DNA from: Paraliobacillus sp. PM-2
Lineage (GTDB): Bacteria; Bacillota; Bacilli; Bacillales; Amphibacillaceae
Direction: 5' to 3'
NCBI RefSeq assembly: GCF_001368815.1
Contig: NZ_CTEI01000001.1
Coordinates: 1,612,001-1,676,000, forward strand
DNA: 64,000 nucleotides
Shown in pieces: positions 9,167 to 18,434 of this stretch. How positions within the stretch are numbered: position 1 is the stretch's first letter; the number at the start of each line of letters is the position of its first letter. The notes beneath the pieces were generated by a model. It did no database searches. It saw nothing but the letters and a program-made list of their open reading frames with translations, and was not told the DNA's origin. A program made the translations under genes and the position numbers.

Positions 9167-9355
9167 ATGGCAGAAACTTTTTCATTGTTGGCACCATTAA
9201 TTGCCTTAGAATTAATTCTTGCAATTGTAGCGGTTATAGCTTGGTTTAAAACAGAAAAAACAAATGGCCCACGTTGGCTATGGTTAATTATTATTTTATT
9301 ATTACAAATAATCGGGCCTATTCTATTCTTTGTGATTGGAAGGAGGCAACAGTAA
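9167..9355 (+). CDS. YxlE-like small membrane protein (PLDc_N domain)
   Basis: 62 aa with two membrane spans (residues ~7-26 and ~37-56) separated by FKTEKTNGPRWLW, ending in GRRQQ. This is the phospholipase D N-terminal (PLDc_N) fold of B. subtilis YxlE, also 62 aa. In B. subtilis YxlE belongs to the sigY-yxlCDEFG operon and dampens SigY activity. Here it is followed 4 bp later by the ABC pair equivalent to YxlF/YxlG, but no sigY, yxlC or yxlD lies upstream. Ribosome site GGAGGTGGTAGGGT precedes ATG. Confidence 0.75.
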   Translation: MAETFSLLAPLIALELILAIVAVIAWFKTEKTNGPRWLWLIIILLLQIIGPILFFVIGRRQQ

Positions 9356-9359
9356 TCTT

Positions 9360-10262
9360 ATGTTTAATGTACAACATGTAACAAAGAAATTTAATGACAC
9401 CCCTGTTGTAAATGATATTTCTTTTCGTTTGGAATCCGGAAAATGTGTTGCATTACTCGGAGCAAATGGGGCTGGGAAAACAACCACATTACGCATGTTA
9501 TCTGGATTATTGAAACCCAGTAATGGAACGATTGAATTTGAAGGAATGAAACTAGGTGCTGACATTCGTGAACATATTGGTTATCTACCACAGCATCCTG
9601 TTTTTCACGCTTGGATGACTGGAAAAGAATTTTTAATATTTGTTGGTCAGCTTGCTAATTTAACCAAAGTAAAAGCGACGGAACTTGCTGATTATTATTT
9701 AGAACGTGTTGGCATTTCAGAAGCAAAAAATCAACGTATTAGCAAATATTCTGGCGGAATGAAACAAAGGTTAGGAATTGCTCAGGCATTGATTCACAGG
9801 CCAAAAATGATCATGTTAGATGAACCTGTCTCTTCTCTAGATCCAATTGGTCGTAGAGAGGTTCTAACACTGATGCAAGAGTTGAAAGAACAAACTACTA
9901 TTTTATTCTCGACACATATTCTAAGTGATGCAGAAGAAGTTAGTGATGATTTATTACTCATGCACCACGGCCAAATTGTTGAAGCAGGTAGCTTAAACGA
10001 ATTACGTCATAAACATCAAACATCGAAAATTCACCTGTCTTTTAAAGTAAAAAATGAAAACTACCTCACGGATATTTCGAAGTTACCTGGTGTTACAAAG
10101 TGTTTTATAGATGGGGATAACATTATTTGTATTGTTAAAGATATGGAATTAGCACGACAAGCTTTATTGGCAAGAGTATCAGCAAAAGAATGGCCACTTA
10201 CTAAATTTGAAGTCAGTCGAACATCACTAGAAGACTTATTTATGAAGGTGGTGAAGGATTAA
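9360..10262 (+). CDS. ABC transporter ATP-binding protein (YxlF-like)
   Basis: 300 aa ABC ATPase: Walker A GANGAGKTT near residue 37, signature YSGGMKQR, Walker B MIMLDEP and the switch His in STHIL. The C-terminal ~90 residues are the extra domain seen in CcmA/NatA-type exporters. Start ATG 9360 is chosen over the upstream TTG. AGGAGG lies 13 nt away, longer than usual, and overlaps the end of the YxlE-like gene. It overlaps the next gene, the membrane partner, by 1 nt. The transported compound is unknown. Confidence 0.88.
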   Translation: MFNVQHVTKKFNDTPVVNDISFRLESGKCVALLGANGAGKTTTLRMLSGLLKPSNGTIEFEGMKLGADIREHIGYLPQHPVFHAWMTGKEFLIFVGQLANLTKVKATELADYYLERVGISEAKNQRISKYSGGMKQRLGIAQALIHRPKMIMLDEPVSSLDPIGRREVLTLMQELKEQTTILFSTHILSDAEEVSDDLLLMHHGQIVEAGSLNELRHKHQTSKIHLSFKVKNENYLTDISKLPGVTKCFIDGDNIICIVKDMELARQALLARVSAKEWPLTKFEVSRTSLEDLFMKVVKD

Positions 10263-11035
10263 TGCAATGGCGTACAATTTTCCGAAAAGAAATGCTAGAA
10301 TATTGGCGGAATTTTAGTTGGGTATGGGTACCAATTGTTTTTATCATTCTTGCTATTATGGATCCTTTAACTACTTATTATATGCCTATTATTTTAGATA
10401 AAGTTGGCGGTCTTCCTGAAGGTGCCGTATTTGAAATGCCAGACATCACCGCAGTTGATGCATTTATGATGAGCTTAAGTGAATATAGTATGTTTGGAGT
10501 GCTTGTTATTGTGTTGATTACTATGGGGACGATTGCAGGTGAAAGAAAAAGTGGTGTAGTCGAGCTAATTTTAGTAAAACCTGTACACTACGCAACATAT
10601 ATCACAAGTAAATGGGCTGCTAAATTAACCGTTATATTAGCTTCCACTTGCATTGGGCTACTAACTAGCTGGTACTATATTAATTTATTATTTGGGGATA
10701 TTTCCTTTATCTCAGTAATAGAAGCTATTGCTTTTTATAGCCTATGGTTCATGCTTGTTGTAACAATTACTATGTTCTTTAATTGTTTATTTAAATCATC
10801 TGGGATTGTTTTTGGTGCATCAATTGGAACATTGTTAAGTTTGTCTGCCATTTATCGTGTTTTCTCACATAAACTTACTTGGTTCCCAAATAGCTTAAGT
10901 GGTCATATTGGTGAAATGCTGCAGACCGATACGATCTCGAATACACTGTGGGGTGCATCATTTGTAACAATCCTGTGTATTATAGTTATCCTTTTTATTT
11001 CTGTTCTCATTTTCAGAAAAAAAGAATTAGCATAA
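10262..11035 (+). CDS. ABC-2 type permease (YxlG-like)
   Basis: 257 aa with about six membrane spans in the ABC-2 permease arrangement. GTIAGERKSGVVELILVKPV after the second span matches the conserved GERE..T/V motif of NatB/YxlG-type permeases. Its start codon shares the last base of the ATPase stop (TAATG), giving tight translational coupling. It would form the membrane channel for the ATPase. A strong terminator follows immediately. Confidence 0.86.
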   Translation: MQWRTIFRKEMLEYWRNFSWVWVPIVFIILAIMDPLTTYYMPIILDKVGGLPEGAVFEMPDITAVDAFMMSLSEYSMFGVLVIVLITMGTIAGERKSGVVELILVKPVHYATYITSKWAAKLTVILASTCIGLLTSWYYINLLFGDISFISVIEAIAFYSLWFMLVVTITMFFNCLFKSSGIVFGASIGTLLSLSAIYRVFSHKLTWFPNSLSGHIGEMLQTDTISNTLWGASFVTILCIIVILFISVLIFRKKELA

Positions 11036-11072
11036 AAAGAGGAAGCTTCTGGTATAAGAAGCTTCCTCTTTA
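11036..11072 (+). terminator. Bidirectional terminator between yxlG-like and DUF421 genes
   Basis: AAAGAGGAAGCTTCT, six-base loop, AGAAGCTTCCTCTTT. Both flanks are A/T rich, so it can end transcripts from both converging genes. Confidence 0.85.
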
Positions 11073-11086
11073 ATAAAACAAGCAAA

Positions 11087-11668
11087 TTAATTTAACTTTT
11101 TATCATGAGGTTTATCATGTTGCTCTTCTGTCACTTCTGAAAATAAACTACCTGATTTATTAGTTAGAGAAGGTGTGTCTGTAAAGGTCATTCCCATTAA
11201 TTTTTTAAACTCCCCAACTGTTAAAGGTTTCGCATCAGGCATTAACTCATAACCAATTCTTCCATTTGGTTCAATTGTTGCGTTCTTAATATCAGAAATA
11301 TTAGCTATACCTTGTTGGCGTAATTGCATTTCTAATTTATCAACTGTAATTCGTAGCTTTTTTAAATTATTTATATTTAATTGACCTTGTTCTATTACAG
11401 AGATTGATTTACCAGTAATAAACTTTTCAACCGTATTGGATTTAACTTGGAGATACTCAATTAATACAAGAACCGTAATGAAAATAGTAATTGTAATAAT
11501 GGTTTTCAACACACTATCTTCAATAATTGGTTGAACAATAATTGATCCAATGGAAATCATTACAATTGTTGTTGTAACTGACATTTGCGCTATAGATTTT
11601 CTGCCTGCTAATCGTAATATTAAAAATCCAGAAAGAACCATGATTATCGCTTTCCATACAAAACCCAT
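11087..11668 (-). CDS. DUF421 (YetF-type) membrane protein
   Basis: 193 aa. Three N-terminal hydrophobic segments with the family motif LRLAGRKSIAQMS are followed by a soluble C-terminal YetF domain (ITGKSISVIEQGQLN, then LRQQGI.NISDIKNATIEPNGR). The B. subtilis paralogues YetF, YdfR, YrbG and YkjA share this layout. Biochemical function is not settled. The C-terminal ~35 residues are hydrophilic. Start ATG is preceded by GAAGGAGAACAACGT. Confidence 0.82.
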   Translation of the reverse strand: MGFVWKAIIMVLSGFLILRLAGRKSIAQMSVTTTIVMISIGSIIVQPIIEDSVLKTIITITIFITVLVLIEYLQVKSNTVEKFITGKSISVIEQGQLNINNLKKLRITVDKLEMQLRQQGIANISDIKNATIEPNGRIGYELMPDAKPLTVGEFKKLMGMTFTDTPSLTNKSGSLFSEVTEEQHDKPHDKKLN

Positions 11669-11805
11669 ACGTTGTTCTCCTTCAATCTTTTGTTATGCTT
11701 ACTATTTTCATTATAAACTTGACTATTCGAGGAAAATATTTCTTTTTAGTAAAAACAGTGTATGATTACTTAAGTTAGTAAGGAACAATCTCCCTTTTTT
11801 AAAGC

Positions 11806-12675
11806 CTATTTGTCTCTGCGCATTGGCAAGGTACAGCAACGAAATGACCCGCCTGATTTAATAATTTCACTAAAAGGTACTTCAATAACTGAAAAGCCAT
11901 GTGTCTGAAGTGCATGATTGACAACTTTATTTTCTGGTAAGCTAATAACGGTATTATTTCCAATCGATAATACATTTGTACCTAATGTAAATTGCTCATC
12001 TTTAGATACCTCAATGATAACATCATAATGCTGTTTGATTTTTTCTAAATCTTTTTCCGTGAATGCATGAGGATAAATAAGTACGGTATTTGATGAAATA
12101 CAGTTAAATGCACAATCTAAATGTAAAATTTGATCTGAAATTGTTAATGGTATAATTTGATGGTTAGGTAATTCTTTTTCTAACATGTTGATTGCTTCTA
12201 TGGTTGTTCGTTCACTTACACCTATCCAAATGGTTTGTCCATCAATAATCACATCTCCTCCTTCTATGGAAGAGATATCAATTGATTGAAACGGAGTCTT
12301 TTGATGATCTAATTGCTTCTTTAATTCGTTAACTTCAGGAACTCTAATTTGACGTTGCATACTTGATGTATAAAATGTTTCCCCAATACAAAAACCAATA
12401 TCACGTGTGAAAACTTGTTCATATAAATCAGGGTTTGGACTAAGTTCTAATACCTGAATGTGTTGATTTTTTAATGTTTGTACAAATGCCTCATGTTGTG
12501 CCATGGCTATACTTACATCAATGTTCTCAGACTCATAATGCTTTTGTGTTTCATTTATAATTTTCCCTATTTTCATATAAGCCGGTGAACAAACAATGAC
12601 TTTTTGTAACTGATCATACTCTGTTTCACAACTCACCTTTTCTGTCCATATCTTTGAATTTGTTTGCAAAAACAT
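11806..12675 (-). CDS. Dimethylarginine dimethylaminohydrolase-like amidinotransferase (YkgA-like)
   Basis: 289 aa, close to B. subtilis YkgA. Family features are the guanidinium-modifying pentein fold with FTRDIGF near residue 90-100, EGGDV mid-protein, the catalytic His in LHLDCAFN, and the nucleophilic Cys near the end in GGSFRCCTLPMRR. The family hydrolyses N-methylated arginines or related guanidines; the true substrate here is unknown. Both Cys residues of RCC could be the nucleophile. GGGAGGTC precedes ATG. It stands alone between unrelated genes on the same strand. Confidence 0.8.
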   Translation of the reverse strand: MFLQTNSKIWTEKVSCETEYDQLQKVIVCSPAYMKIGKIINETQKHYESENIDVSIAMAQHEAFVQTLKNQHIQVLELSPNPDLYEQVFTRDIGFCIGETFYTSSMQRQIRVPEVNELKKQLDHQKTPFQSIDISSIEGGDVIIDGQTIWIGVSERTTIEAINMLEKELPNHQIIPLTISDQILHLDCAFNCISSNTVLIYPHAFTEKDLEKIKQHYDVIIEVSKDEQFTLGTNVLSIGNNTVISLPENKVVNHALQTHGFSVIEVPFSEIIKSGGSFRCCTLPMRRDK

Positions 12676-12726
12676 GACCTCCCTTTTTTGTCTATATCTC
12701 TTTATCTTCTTTTAGTATAACAAATA

Positions 12727-13593
12727 TTATCGGAATGGTTTGATAAGTAAACGTTCTAAACCCGAATTCGTAACGTTATAATTGTCTCCATCTGTTGTTA
12801 TGACTATATCTCCCGCTTTAGCAGTAGAATATATAGTAGCACCAACTGCTAATAAATGATCAACAGTGACGCGAACTGGATGACCATAGGTGTTATCCTT
12901 CCCATATGATAAAATAGCGATTTCTGGATCAACCGCTTGCAAAAAGGCAAATGAACTAGAAGTATCTGAACCATGGTGTGCAACTTTAAGAATTTCGGCA
13001 TCAACATCTGTTCGTTGCATTATTTTCAATTCTTGTTTTTTTTCTACGTCACTCATTAATAAAAAATCGATGTTATCCATTGTCAATTGTAAAGCTAAAG
13101 AAGACTGATTGTTTGTTTTTAATATCGAATTTGCATTTAATACAATTAATGAAGTATTATCTGATAATGCCTTTACAGTATTCAATTTGACAATATGTAA
13201 TGGTATATTCTTTTTCTTAATATTACGGAAATAACGATGATAAGTCCTTGTATAATAAAATTTCCCACTATCCCATATTTCTTTAATTGGAAATTGATTA
13301 ATAATTGGTAGTAGGCCCCCGATATGGTCAATGTCTGGATGGGTTGCAATTAATAAATCTAATTCTTGTACCTTTTGTTCTTCTAAATAATCAAGTACCT
13401 TTGCACTTGCCTCAGGTGGCCCACCATCAATTAAAATATGTTCTTGTTCTGGTGTTTGTATTAAGATACTGTCCCCCTGACCAACATTAATAAAATGGAC
13501 TTCCATTACACCTTCACTTGCTTGAACAGTCTCTATTTGTAATTGTAAAAGTAAAACAATTATAAACAGAATCTTAAAATGCGTTTTTCTCAC
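12727..13593 (-). CDS. Secreted ComEC/Rec2-like metallo-beta-lactamase-fold hydrolase
   Basis: 288 aa. After an N-terminal signal or anchor (ILFIIVLLLQLQIETVQA) comes a metallo-beta-lactamase domain. It has HFINVGQGDS, IDGGPP, the metal motif ATHPDIDHIGG, VAHHGSD and SYGKDNTYGHP, as in the C-terminal domain of ComEC. As a stand-alone exported domain it is probably a nuclease or phosphodiesterase acting outside the cell; the substrate is not known. Start GTG 13593 is chosen because AGGAGG lies 9 nt upstream; the longer ATG form would put charged residues before the signal peptide. Confidence 0.78.
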   Translation of the reverse strand: MRKTHFKILFIIVLLLQLQIETVQASEGVMEVHFINVGQGDSILIQTPEQEHILIDGGPPEASAKVLDYLEEQKVQELDLLIATHPDIDHIGGLLPIINQFPIKEIWDSGKFYYTRTYHRYFRNIKKKNIPLHIVKLNTVKALSDNTSLIVLNANSILKTNNQSSLALQLTMDNIDFLLMSDVEKKQELKIMQRTDVDAEILKVAHHGSDTSSSFAFLQAVDPEIAILSYGKDNTYGHPVRVTVDHLLAVGATIYSTAKAGDIVITTDGDNYNVTNSGLERLLIKPFR

Positions 13594-13724
13594 AAATTTT
13601 TCCCTCCTATCATTAGAAAACATCGTATCATTCATAGCATAAGTAAATTTTTAATTTTTATGAATCCATGAGGTTCTATCTATTAGGGGAATTAGCACGC
13701 ATTGTTTGTTTAACATTAATTAAT

Positions 13725-13760
13725 AAAAAAAGAATGCCACAACAAGGTGACATTCTTTTT
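13725..13760 (-). terminator. Terminator of clpE
   Basis: AAAAAGAATGTCAC, short loop, GTGGCATTCTTTTTTT on the minus strand, just past the clpE stop codon. Confidence 0.85.
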
Positions 13761-13765
13761 ACTAT

Positions 13766-15880
13766 TTATGCTTTTTTTACTTGAATCTGATTATCGACTA
13801 ATTCAACTTGGATATCAATCACTTGTTCGTCTTCTAATAATAGATCTGTAATGCCATCTTCTACTATATCCTGGATCACACGGCGTAGTGGGCGTGCACC
13901 GAATCTTGGATCATAACCTTTCGTTGCAAGATATTGTTTTGCTTCATCTGAAACAGTAATTGAATATCCTTGTTCTTGAACATTCTCTTCTAATTCAGCT
14001 AGCATAATATCCACAATTTGAATAAGATCTCGTTCATGCAACTCATTAAATGGAATGATTGCATCAAAACGATTTAAGAATTCTGGTTTAAAGTAATCAT
14101 TTAGTGATTCTAGCGTAGATACTGCTTCATTACGATCACTATTAAAACCAACTGTAATGTTTTTGACACCACTTCCAGCATTACTTGTCATAATAATTAC
14201 CGTATCTTTAAAACTAACTTTTCTACCATGACTATCTGTTAAATGACCGTCTTCCATAATTTGAAGGAACATATGCTGTACATCTGGATGAGCTTTTTCG
14301 ATTTCATCTAATAAAATCAAACTATACGGATTACGACGTACCCTTTCTGTTAACTGCCCAGCTTCTTCATGTCCAACGTATCCTGGTGGTGAACCGATTA
14401 TTTTTGATACCGCATGTTTTTCCATGTATTCACTCATATCAAGACGAATGAGCGCATCTTTTGTACCAAATAGTTCCTCTGCTAAAGCTTTCGTTAATTC
14501 TGTTTTTCCGACACCAGTTGGACCTATAAATAAGAACGAACCAATTGGACGATACTTAGATTTTAATCCAGCACGGCTTCTACGAACTGCTTTTGCTACT
14601 TTTTCAACAGCGTTATGCTGTCCAATTACTTTCTTACCTAAGTTCTCAGCAAGATGTTGCATTTTTGATTGTTCATCCGCTTGAATTTTTCGTACGGGAA
14701 TTCCTGTTTTTTCTTCAACAATAAGTTGAATATCTTCAACTGTAACAGCTACTTGTTTCTCTTCTGTTGACTCGTTTAATTTTTTCTCTAGTAACAACTC
14801 TTGATGTCTTAGGTTGGCAGCACGTTCATAATCTTCTTTTTCTGCTGCTTCTTGTTTCTCTTTTGCAATATTATCTAGCTGTTTCTGTATTGTTTCTTTA
14901 TCCGAACCAGCATAGGTAAGATTCTGACGAGAACCAGCCTCATCAATAAGATCAATTGCTTTATCAGGTAAGAATCGATCTTGTAAATAACGTTTTGATA
15001 AGGTAACTGCTCCTTCAATAGCTTCATCTGTATAAGATACATGATGATACGATTCATAACGTTCTTGTAAACCTTGTAATATTTGAATAGCTTCTTCCAT
15101 ACTTGGCTCTTTCACCATAATCGGTTGAAAACGACGTTCTAGAGCGGCATCTTTTTCAATTTGACGATACTCTTTCAAGGTTGTTGCACCTATTAATTGC
15201 AATTCGCCACGTGCTAGCGCAGGTTTTAAAATATTTCCTGCGTCCATTTGTGAGCTTTCTGCTGTACCAGCCCCAACTAATAGATGGATTTCATCAACAA
15301 ATAAAATAACATTTTTACGTGTTTGTAGTTCAGAAACTAATTGTTTCATGCGCTCTTCAAATTGTCCTCGAACCCCTGTATTAGCAACTAATGAGGCTAC
15401 ATCTAGTAAATAAATTTCTTTATTCAATAATTTTGATGGTACATTCCCTTCCGCAATCTTCAATGCAAGTCCTTCTGCAATTGCTGTTTTACCTACACCA
15501 GGTTCCCCTATTAATACTGGATTATTTTTGTTTCTTCTATTTAGAGTTTCCATCACACGTTTGATTTCTTTATCGCGACCAATAACAGGATCAATAATAC
15601 CTGCTTTTGCTGCGTGAGATAAATTACTTCCTAGTTCATCCAATAATCCCGATTGATTGGAACCATTTTGCGCTTCTTCATTTGTAGCTGAGCCCGTAAA
15701 AAAGTCTTGAAAACCTGGTTGTCCTTGTCCTTGTCCACCAAAGAAACCTGATGGATTTTTCGCATTTTGTTGTATTTCTTTAAAGCAAGTTTCACAAACA
15801 TGCATTTGTTGTGTTTGACTATTAAATCGAAGGGTTACATTAATATTAGCTGGACGAATGCCACAATGTTGACATTTCAT
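13766..15880 (-). CDS. clpE: ClpE ATP-dependent Clp protease ATP-binding subunit
   Basis: 704 aa HSP100/Clp ATPase. It opens with the ClpE-specific zinc finger (Cys3, Cys6, and a second CxxC near 30-33). The first AAA+ domain has GEPGVGKT, a UVR motif ([17 protein letters not shown]) lies between the domains, and the second AAA+ domain has GPTGVGKT and [12 protein letters not shown]. It unfolds substrates for ClpP during heat stress. Start ATG 15880 follows AAGGAGGAGAATCTT; upstream in-frame codons are not used. A sigma-A promoter overlapped by two CtsR boxes lies just upstream, so heat-shock control by CtsR is expected. Confidence 0.96.
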   Translation of the reverse strand: MKCQHCGIRPANINVTLRFNSQTQQMHVCETCFKEIQQNAKNPSGFFGGQGQGQPGFQDFFTGSATNEEAQNGSNQSGLLDELGSNLSHAAKAGIIDPVIGRDKEIKRVMETLNRRNKNNPVLIGEPGVGKTAIAEGLALKIAEGNVPSKLLNKEIYLLDVASLVANTGVRGQFEERMKQLVSELQTRKNVILFVDEIHLLVGAGTAESSQMDAGNILKPALARGELQLIGATTLKEYRQIEKDAALERRFQPIMVKEPSMEEAIQILQGLQERYESYHHVSYTDEAIEGAVTLSKRYLQDRFLPDKAIDLIDEAGSRQNLTYAGSDKETIQKQLDNIAKEKQEAAEKEDYERAANLRHQELLLEKKLNESTEEKQVAVTVEDIQLIVEEKTGIPVRKIQADEQSKMQHLAENLGKKVIGQHNAVEKVAKAVRRSRAGLKSKYRPIGSFLFIGPTGVGKTELTKALAEELFGTKDALIRLDMSEYMEKHAVSKIIGSPPGYVGHEEAGQLTERVRRNPYSLILLDEIEKAHPDVQHMFLQIMEDGHLTDSHGRKVSFKDTVIIMTSNAGSGVKNITVGFNSDRNEAVSTLESLNDYFKPEFLNRFDAIIPFNELHERDLIQIVDIMLAELEENVQEQGYSITVSDEAKQYLATKGYDPRFGARPLRRVIQDIVEDGITDLLLEDEQVIDIQVELVDNQIQVKKA

Positions 15881-15926
15881 AAGATTCTCCTCCTTCAACT
15901 AAAAGCTTAATTAGATCAAAATTTGA

Positions 15927-15981
15927 TCTGACTATCTTTGACCTTTGATCCTATTATAATCTGACCTATTTTGACTTTCAA
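15927..15981 (-). promoter_or_regulatory. clpE promoter with two CtsR boxes
   Basis: On the minus strand TTGAAA (15976-15981), 17 bp, TATAAT (15953-15958) form a sigma-A promoter. Two CtsR heptad repeats are present: AGTCAAA-ATA-GGTCAGA (15960-15976) between -35 and -10, and GGTCAAA-GAT-AGTCAGA (15927-15943) downstream of -10. The 33-bp offset is three helical turns. Confidence 0.85.
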
Positions 15982-16147
15982 GTATTTTGCTTTTATTTTT
16001 CTTCTTATCTGTCCAAAAATAAGTTTAAGACAATGGATACGTCATTAATATTCACCTCGAAGAATACATATATTGTAATCATTTTTATAATTTAAAGGAA
16101 TAAATAATCTATTAATATACCATACTGATAACAAGGAGGAGATTATT

Positions 16148-16519
16148 ATGTTTATAGCATATAGCCTATATATAGTGACTTTTATTGTTACGTTTTTAGT
16201 TAGTTATTATTATATTAATTATGCAACGGTAACTACTACCATTCGACTTCATATTAATATTGTTGTTGCTAGTGTAATGCAACTATCTATTTATTCACTT
16301 TCCATATTTGGTTGGTTTTTATACACATTCCCTAATAGTGAATCGCATGTATTTATTGGACTTCAACTAGGATATTGTTTTTTCCTAATTAGTGAAGTTT
16401 GTTTAATTGGATTAGCCTTGTACAAGTTTAAAAGGACAGAAATGATTCATCTAGCAAAGCATACTTGGCGTATTTGCAAAAAAAATTACTTAAAAATTTA
16501 TAAAAGCATTCGATCATAA
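16148..16519 (+). CDS. Small four-span membrane protein, unknown
   Basis: 123 aa with about three to four hydrophobic segments (~4-24, ~35-60, ~70-90) and a basic C-terminal tail rich in Lys/Arg. AAGGAGGAGATTATT precedes ATG and a strong terminator follows, so it is very likely a real single-gene unit. I recognise no family. Confidence 0.65.
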   Translation: MFIAYSLYIVTFIVTFLVSYYYINYATVTTTIRLHINIVVASVMQLSIYSLSIFGWFLYTFPNSESHVFIGLQLGYCFFLISEVCLIGLALYKFKRTEMIHLAKHTWRICKKNYLKIYKSIRS

Positions 16520-16550
16520 AATCACAGGTTCATTAATAAGGAGTTTTCGA

Positions 16551-16592
16551 AAAAAAAGAAGAGGCGCTTAGTAGCGCCTCTTCTTTTTTATA
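16551..16592 (+). terminator. Bidirectional terminator
   Basis: GAAGAGGCGCT, TAGT loop, AGCGCCTCTTC with A run on the left and T run on the right. It separates the converging membrane-protein and acyl-CoA synthetase genes. Confidence 0.88.
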
Positions 16593-16636
16593 AAAGTTTG
16601 TATTATTTTAGTACTTATACACATCTGTGAAAGGTT

Positions 16637-18214
16637 TTATACCGTTTGTTTTTCCCGTTGACGTAATTCAACTCGACGGATTTTACCAGAAGTGGTTTTT
16701 GGTAATTCATTAATAAATTCAATTTTTCTAGGATATTTATATGGTGCTGTCATTTGCTTCACATGATTTTGTAATGTTTTTACTAATGTTGGATCATTTT
16801 GATCGACATTATCTTGCAATACAATATATGCTTTAACTACATTTCCTCTAATCTCATCGGGACTAGCAACTACTGCACATTCTTTTACAGACGGATGCTT
16901 AACTAATGAATCCTCTACTTCAAATGGTCCAATTGTATAACCAGAACTTACAATAATATCATCGCTTCTACCTTCAAACCAGAAATATCCCTCATCATCA
17001 AGCATTGCTTGATCACCCGTCACAAAATAATTACCACGTCCTGCCTTCTTCGAACGTTCTTCATCTTTATAATAACCTTTGAATAAAGCAGGTGTATCTA
17101 AAGGAATAGCAATATCGCCAACTGTACCAACTGGGACTGGATTAGCATCTTCATTAATTAATACAACCTCATTTCCGGGTGTAGGTTTACCCATTGAACC
17201 TGGCTTTACTTTCATACCTTTAAGAAAACCTAAAAGTAACGTACTTTCCGTCTGCCCATATCCGTCACGAACCGTAACATTGAAATATCGTTGGAAAATA
17301 TCTATTACTTCTCTGTTTAAAGGTTCACCAGCCGAAACTGCACTATGCAAAGCTGGAAGTTGATATTCAGTTAAGTTATCTACTTTTGCCATCAAACGAT
17401 ATTCCGTTGGCGTACAACACAATACATTAATTTGTTGTTCTTGCAACAATTGCAAATATTTTTTCGGATTAAACTTTCCATTATAAACAAAACCCGTTGC
17501 CCCTGATCCTAGTACAGATAAGAGCGGGCTCCAAACCCATTTTTGCCAACCTGGAGCTGCTGTTGCCCAAACAATATCATCTTCCTTGATACATAACCAA
17601 TTAACAGATGCAGTCTTCAAATGAGCAAACCCCCATGCATGTGTATGCATGACTCCTTTTGGATTGCCTGTTGTACCAGATGTATATGGCAAAAAGGCAA
17701 GATCATCCCGTGACGTATCTGCCATTACTAACTCTTCTGAAGCTTCTTCTTTCCACTCATCGATTGGAATCCAGTCCTTCACTCTTGCTCCAACTGTAAA
17801 TTTTTCCAATACATTTATTTGATCAATTTCACTAAATTGATCAACAAATGGATAATAACTAACAATTGCCTTAACCTCACCATGAGTAATGCGGTATTGC
17901 AGATCCTTCGTTCTAAGCATTTCAGAACTTGGTATAATCACAATCCCTGTCTTCAATGCTGCAAGATAGACTTCATATGTCTCAATTAAACGTGGCATCA
18001 TTACAAGAATCTTATCACCTTTTTGTAGTCCTCTTTCCAAAAATATGTTTCCAATTTTATTTGCATTATATAGTAATTGTTGATAAGTTACATGTTTTTC
18101 TAATCCATTATCGTCCTGCCATATAATTGCAGTACGATTTGGATCCTGTGCGTATTTCTCCATTTCCATTGCAATATTGTACTTTTCTGGAGCTATTAAA
18201 TCTTGTTTTTTCAT
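16637..18214 (-). CDS. Acyl-CoA synthetase, AMP-forming (YtcI-like)
   Basis: 525 aa of the ANL superfamily. Adenylation motif YTSGTTGNPKGVMHTH at ~178, YGQTES at ~325, YFVTGDQ and the hinge and C-terminal motif PRKIEFINELPKTTSGKIRR with the catalytic Lys. It matches the acetyl/medium-chain acyl-CoA synthetase group and is near the length of B. subtilis YtcI (529 aa). It activates a carboxylic acid to acyl-AMP and then acyl-CoA; chain length is uncertain. Single gene, ribosome site GAAGGGTGAATA. Confidence 0.85.
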   Translation of the reverse strand: MKKQDLIAPEKYNIAMEMEKYAQDPNRTAIIWQDDNGLEKHVTYQQLLYNANKIGNIFLERGLQKGDKILVMMPRLIETYEVYLAALKTGIVIIPSSEMLRTKDLQYRITHGEVKAIVSYYPFVDQFSEIDQINVLEKFTVGARVKDWIPIDEWKEEASEELVMADTSRDDLAFLPYTSGTTGNPKGVMHTHAWGFAHLKTASVNWLCIKEDDIVWATAAPGWQKWVWSPLLSVLGSGATGFVYNGKFNPKKYLQLLQEQQINVLCCTPTEYRLMAKVDNLTEYQLPALHSAVSAGEPLNREVIDIFQRYFNVTVRDGYGQTESTLLLGFLKGMKVKPGSMGKPTPGNEVVLINEDANPVPVGTVGDIAIPLDTPALFKGYYKDEERSKKAGRGNYFVTGDQAMLDDEGYFWFEGRSDDIIVSSGYTIGPFEVEDSLVKHPSVKECAVVASPDEIRGNVVKAYIVLQDNVDQNDPTLVKTLQNHVKQMTAPYKYPRKIEFINELPKTTSGKIRRVELRQREKQTV

Positions 18215-18434
18215 TATTCACCCTTCTTTATTTGTATGACGGAAGAAACAATCATACAATTTAGTAGTAGGTACTAATTGTATGTCATTATATCAGATTT
18301 TAATCCTTGTTTTCAATATAAAACAAAAATATCTTATTTGATTTATATAAGATAACCAGATAAAGTTAGATAATTATTCCTCATTTTCACTTTGGTATGT
18401 TATGATGAGAAGTAATTAAAAGGGAGGTTTTTCT

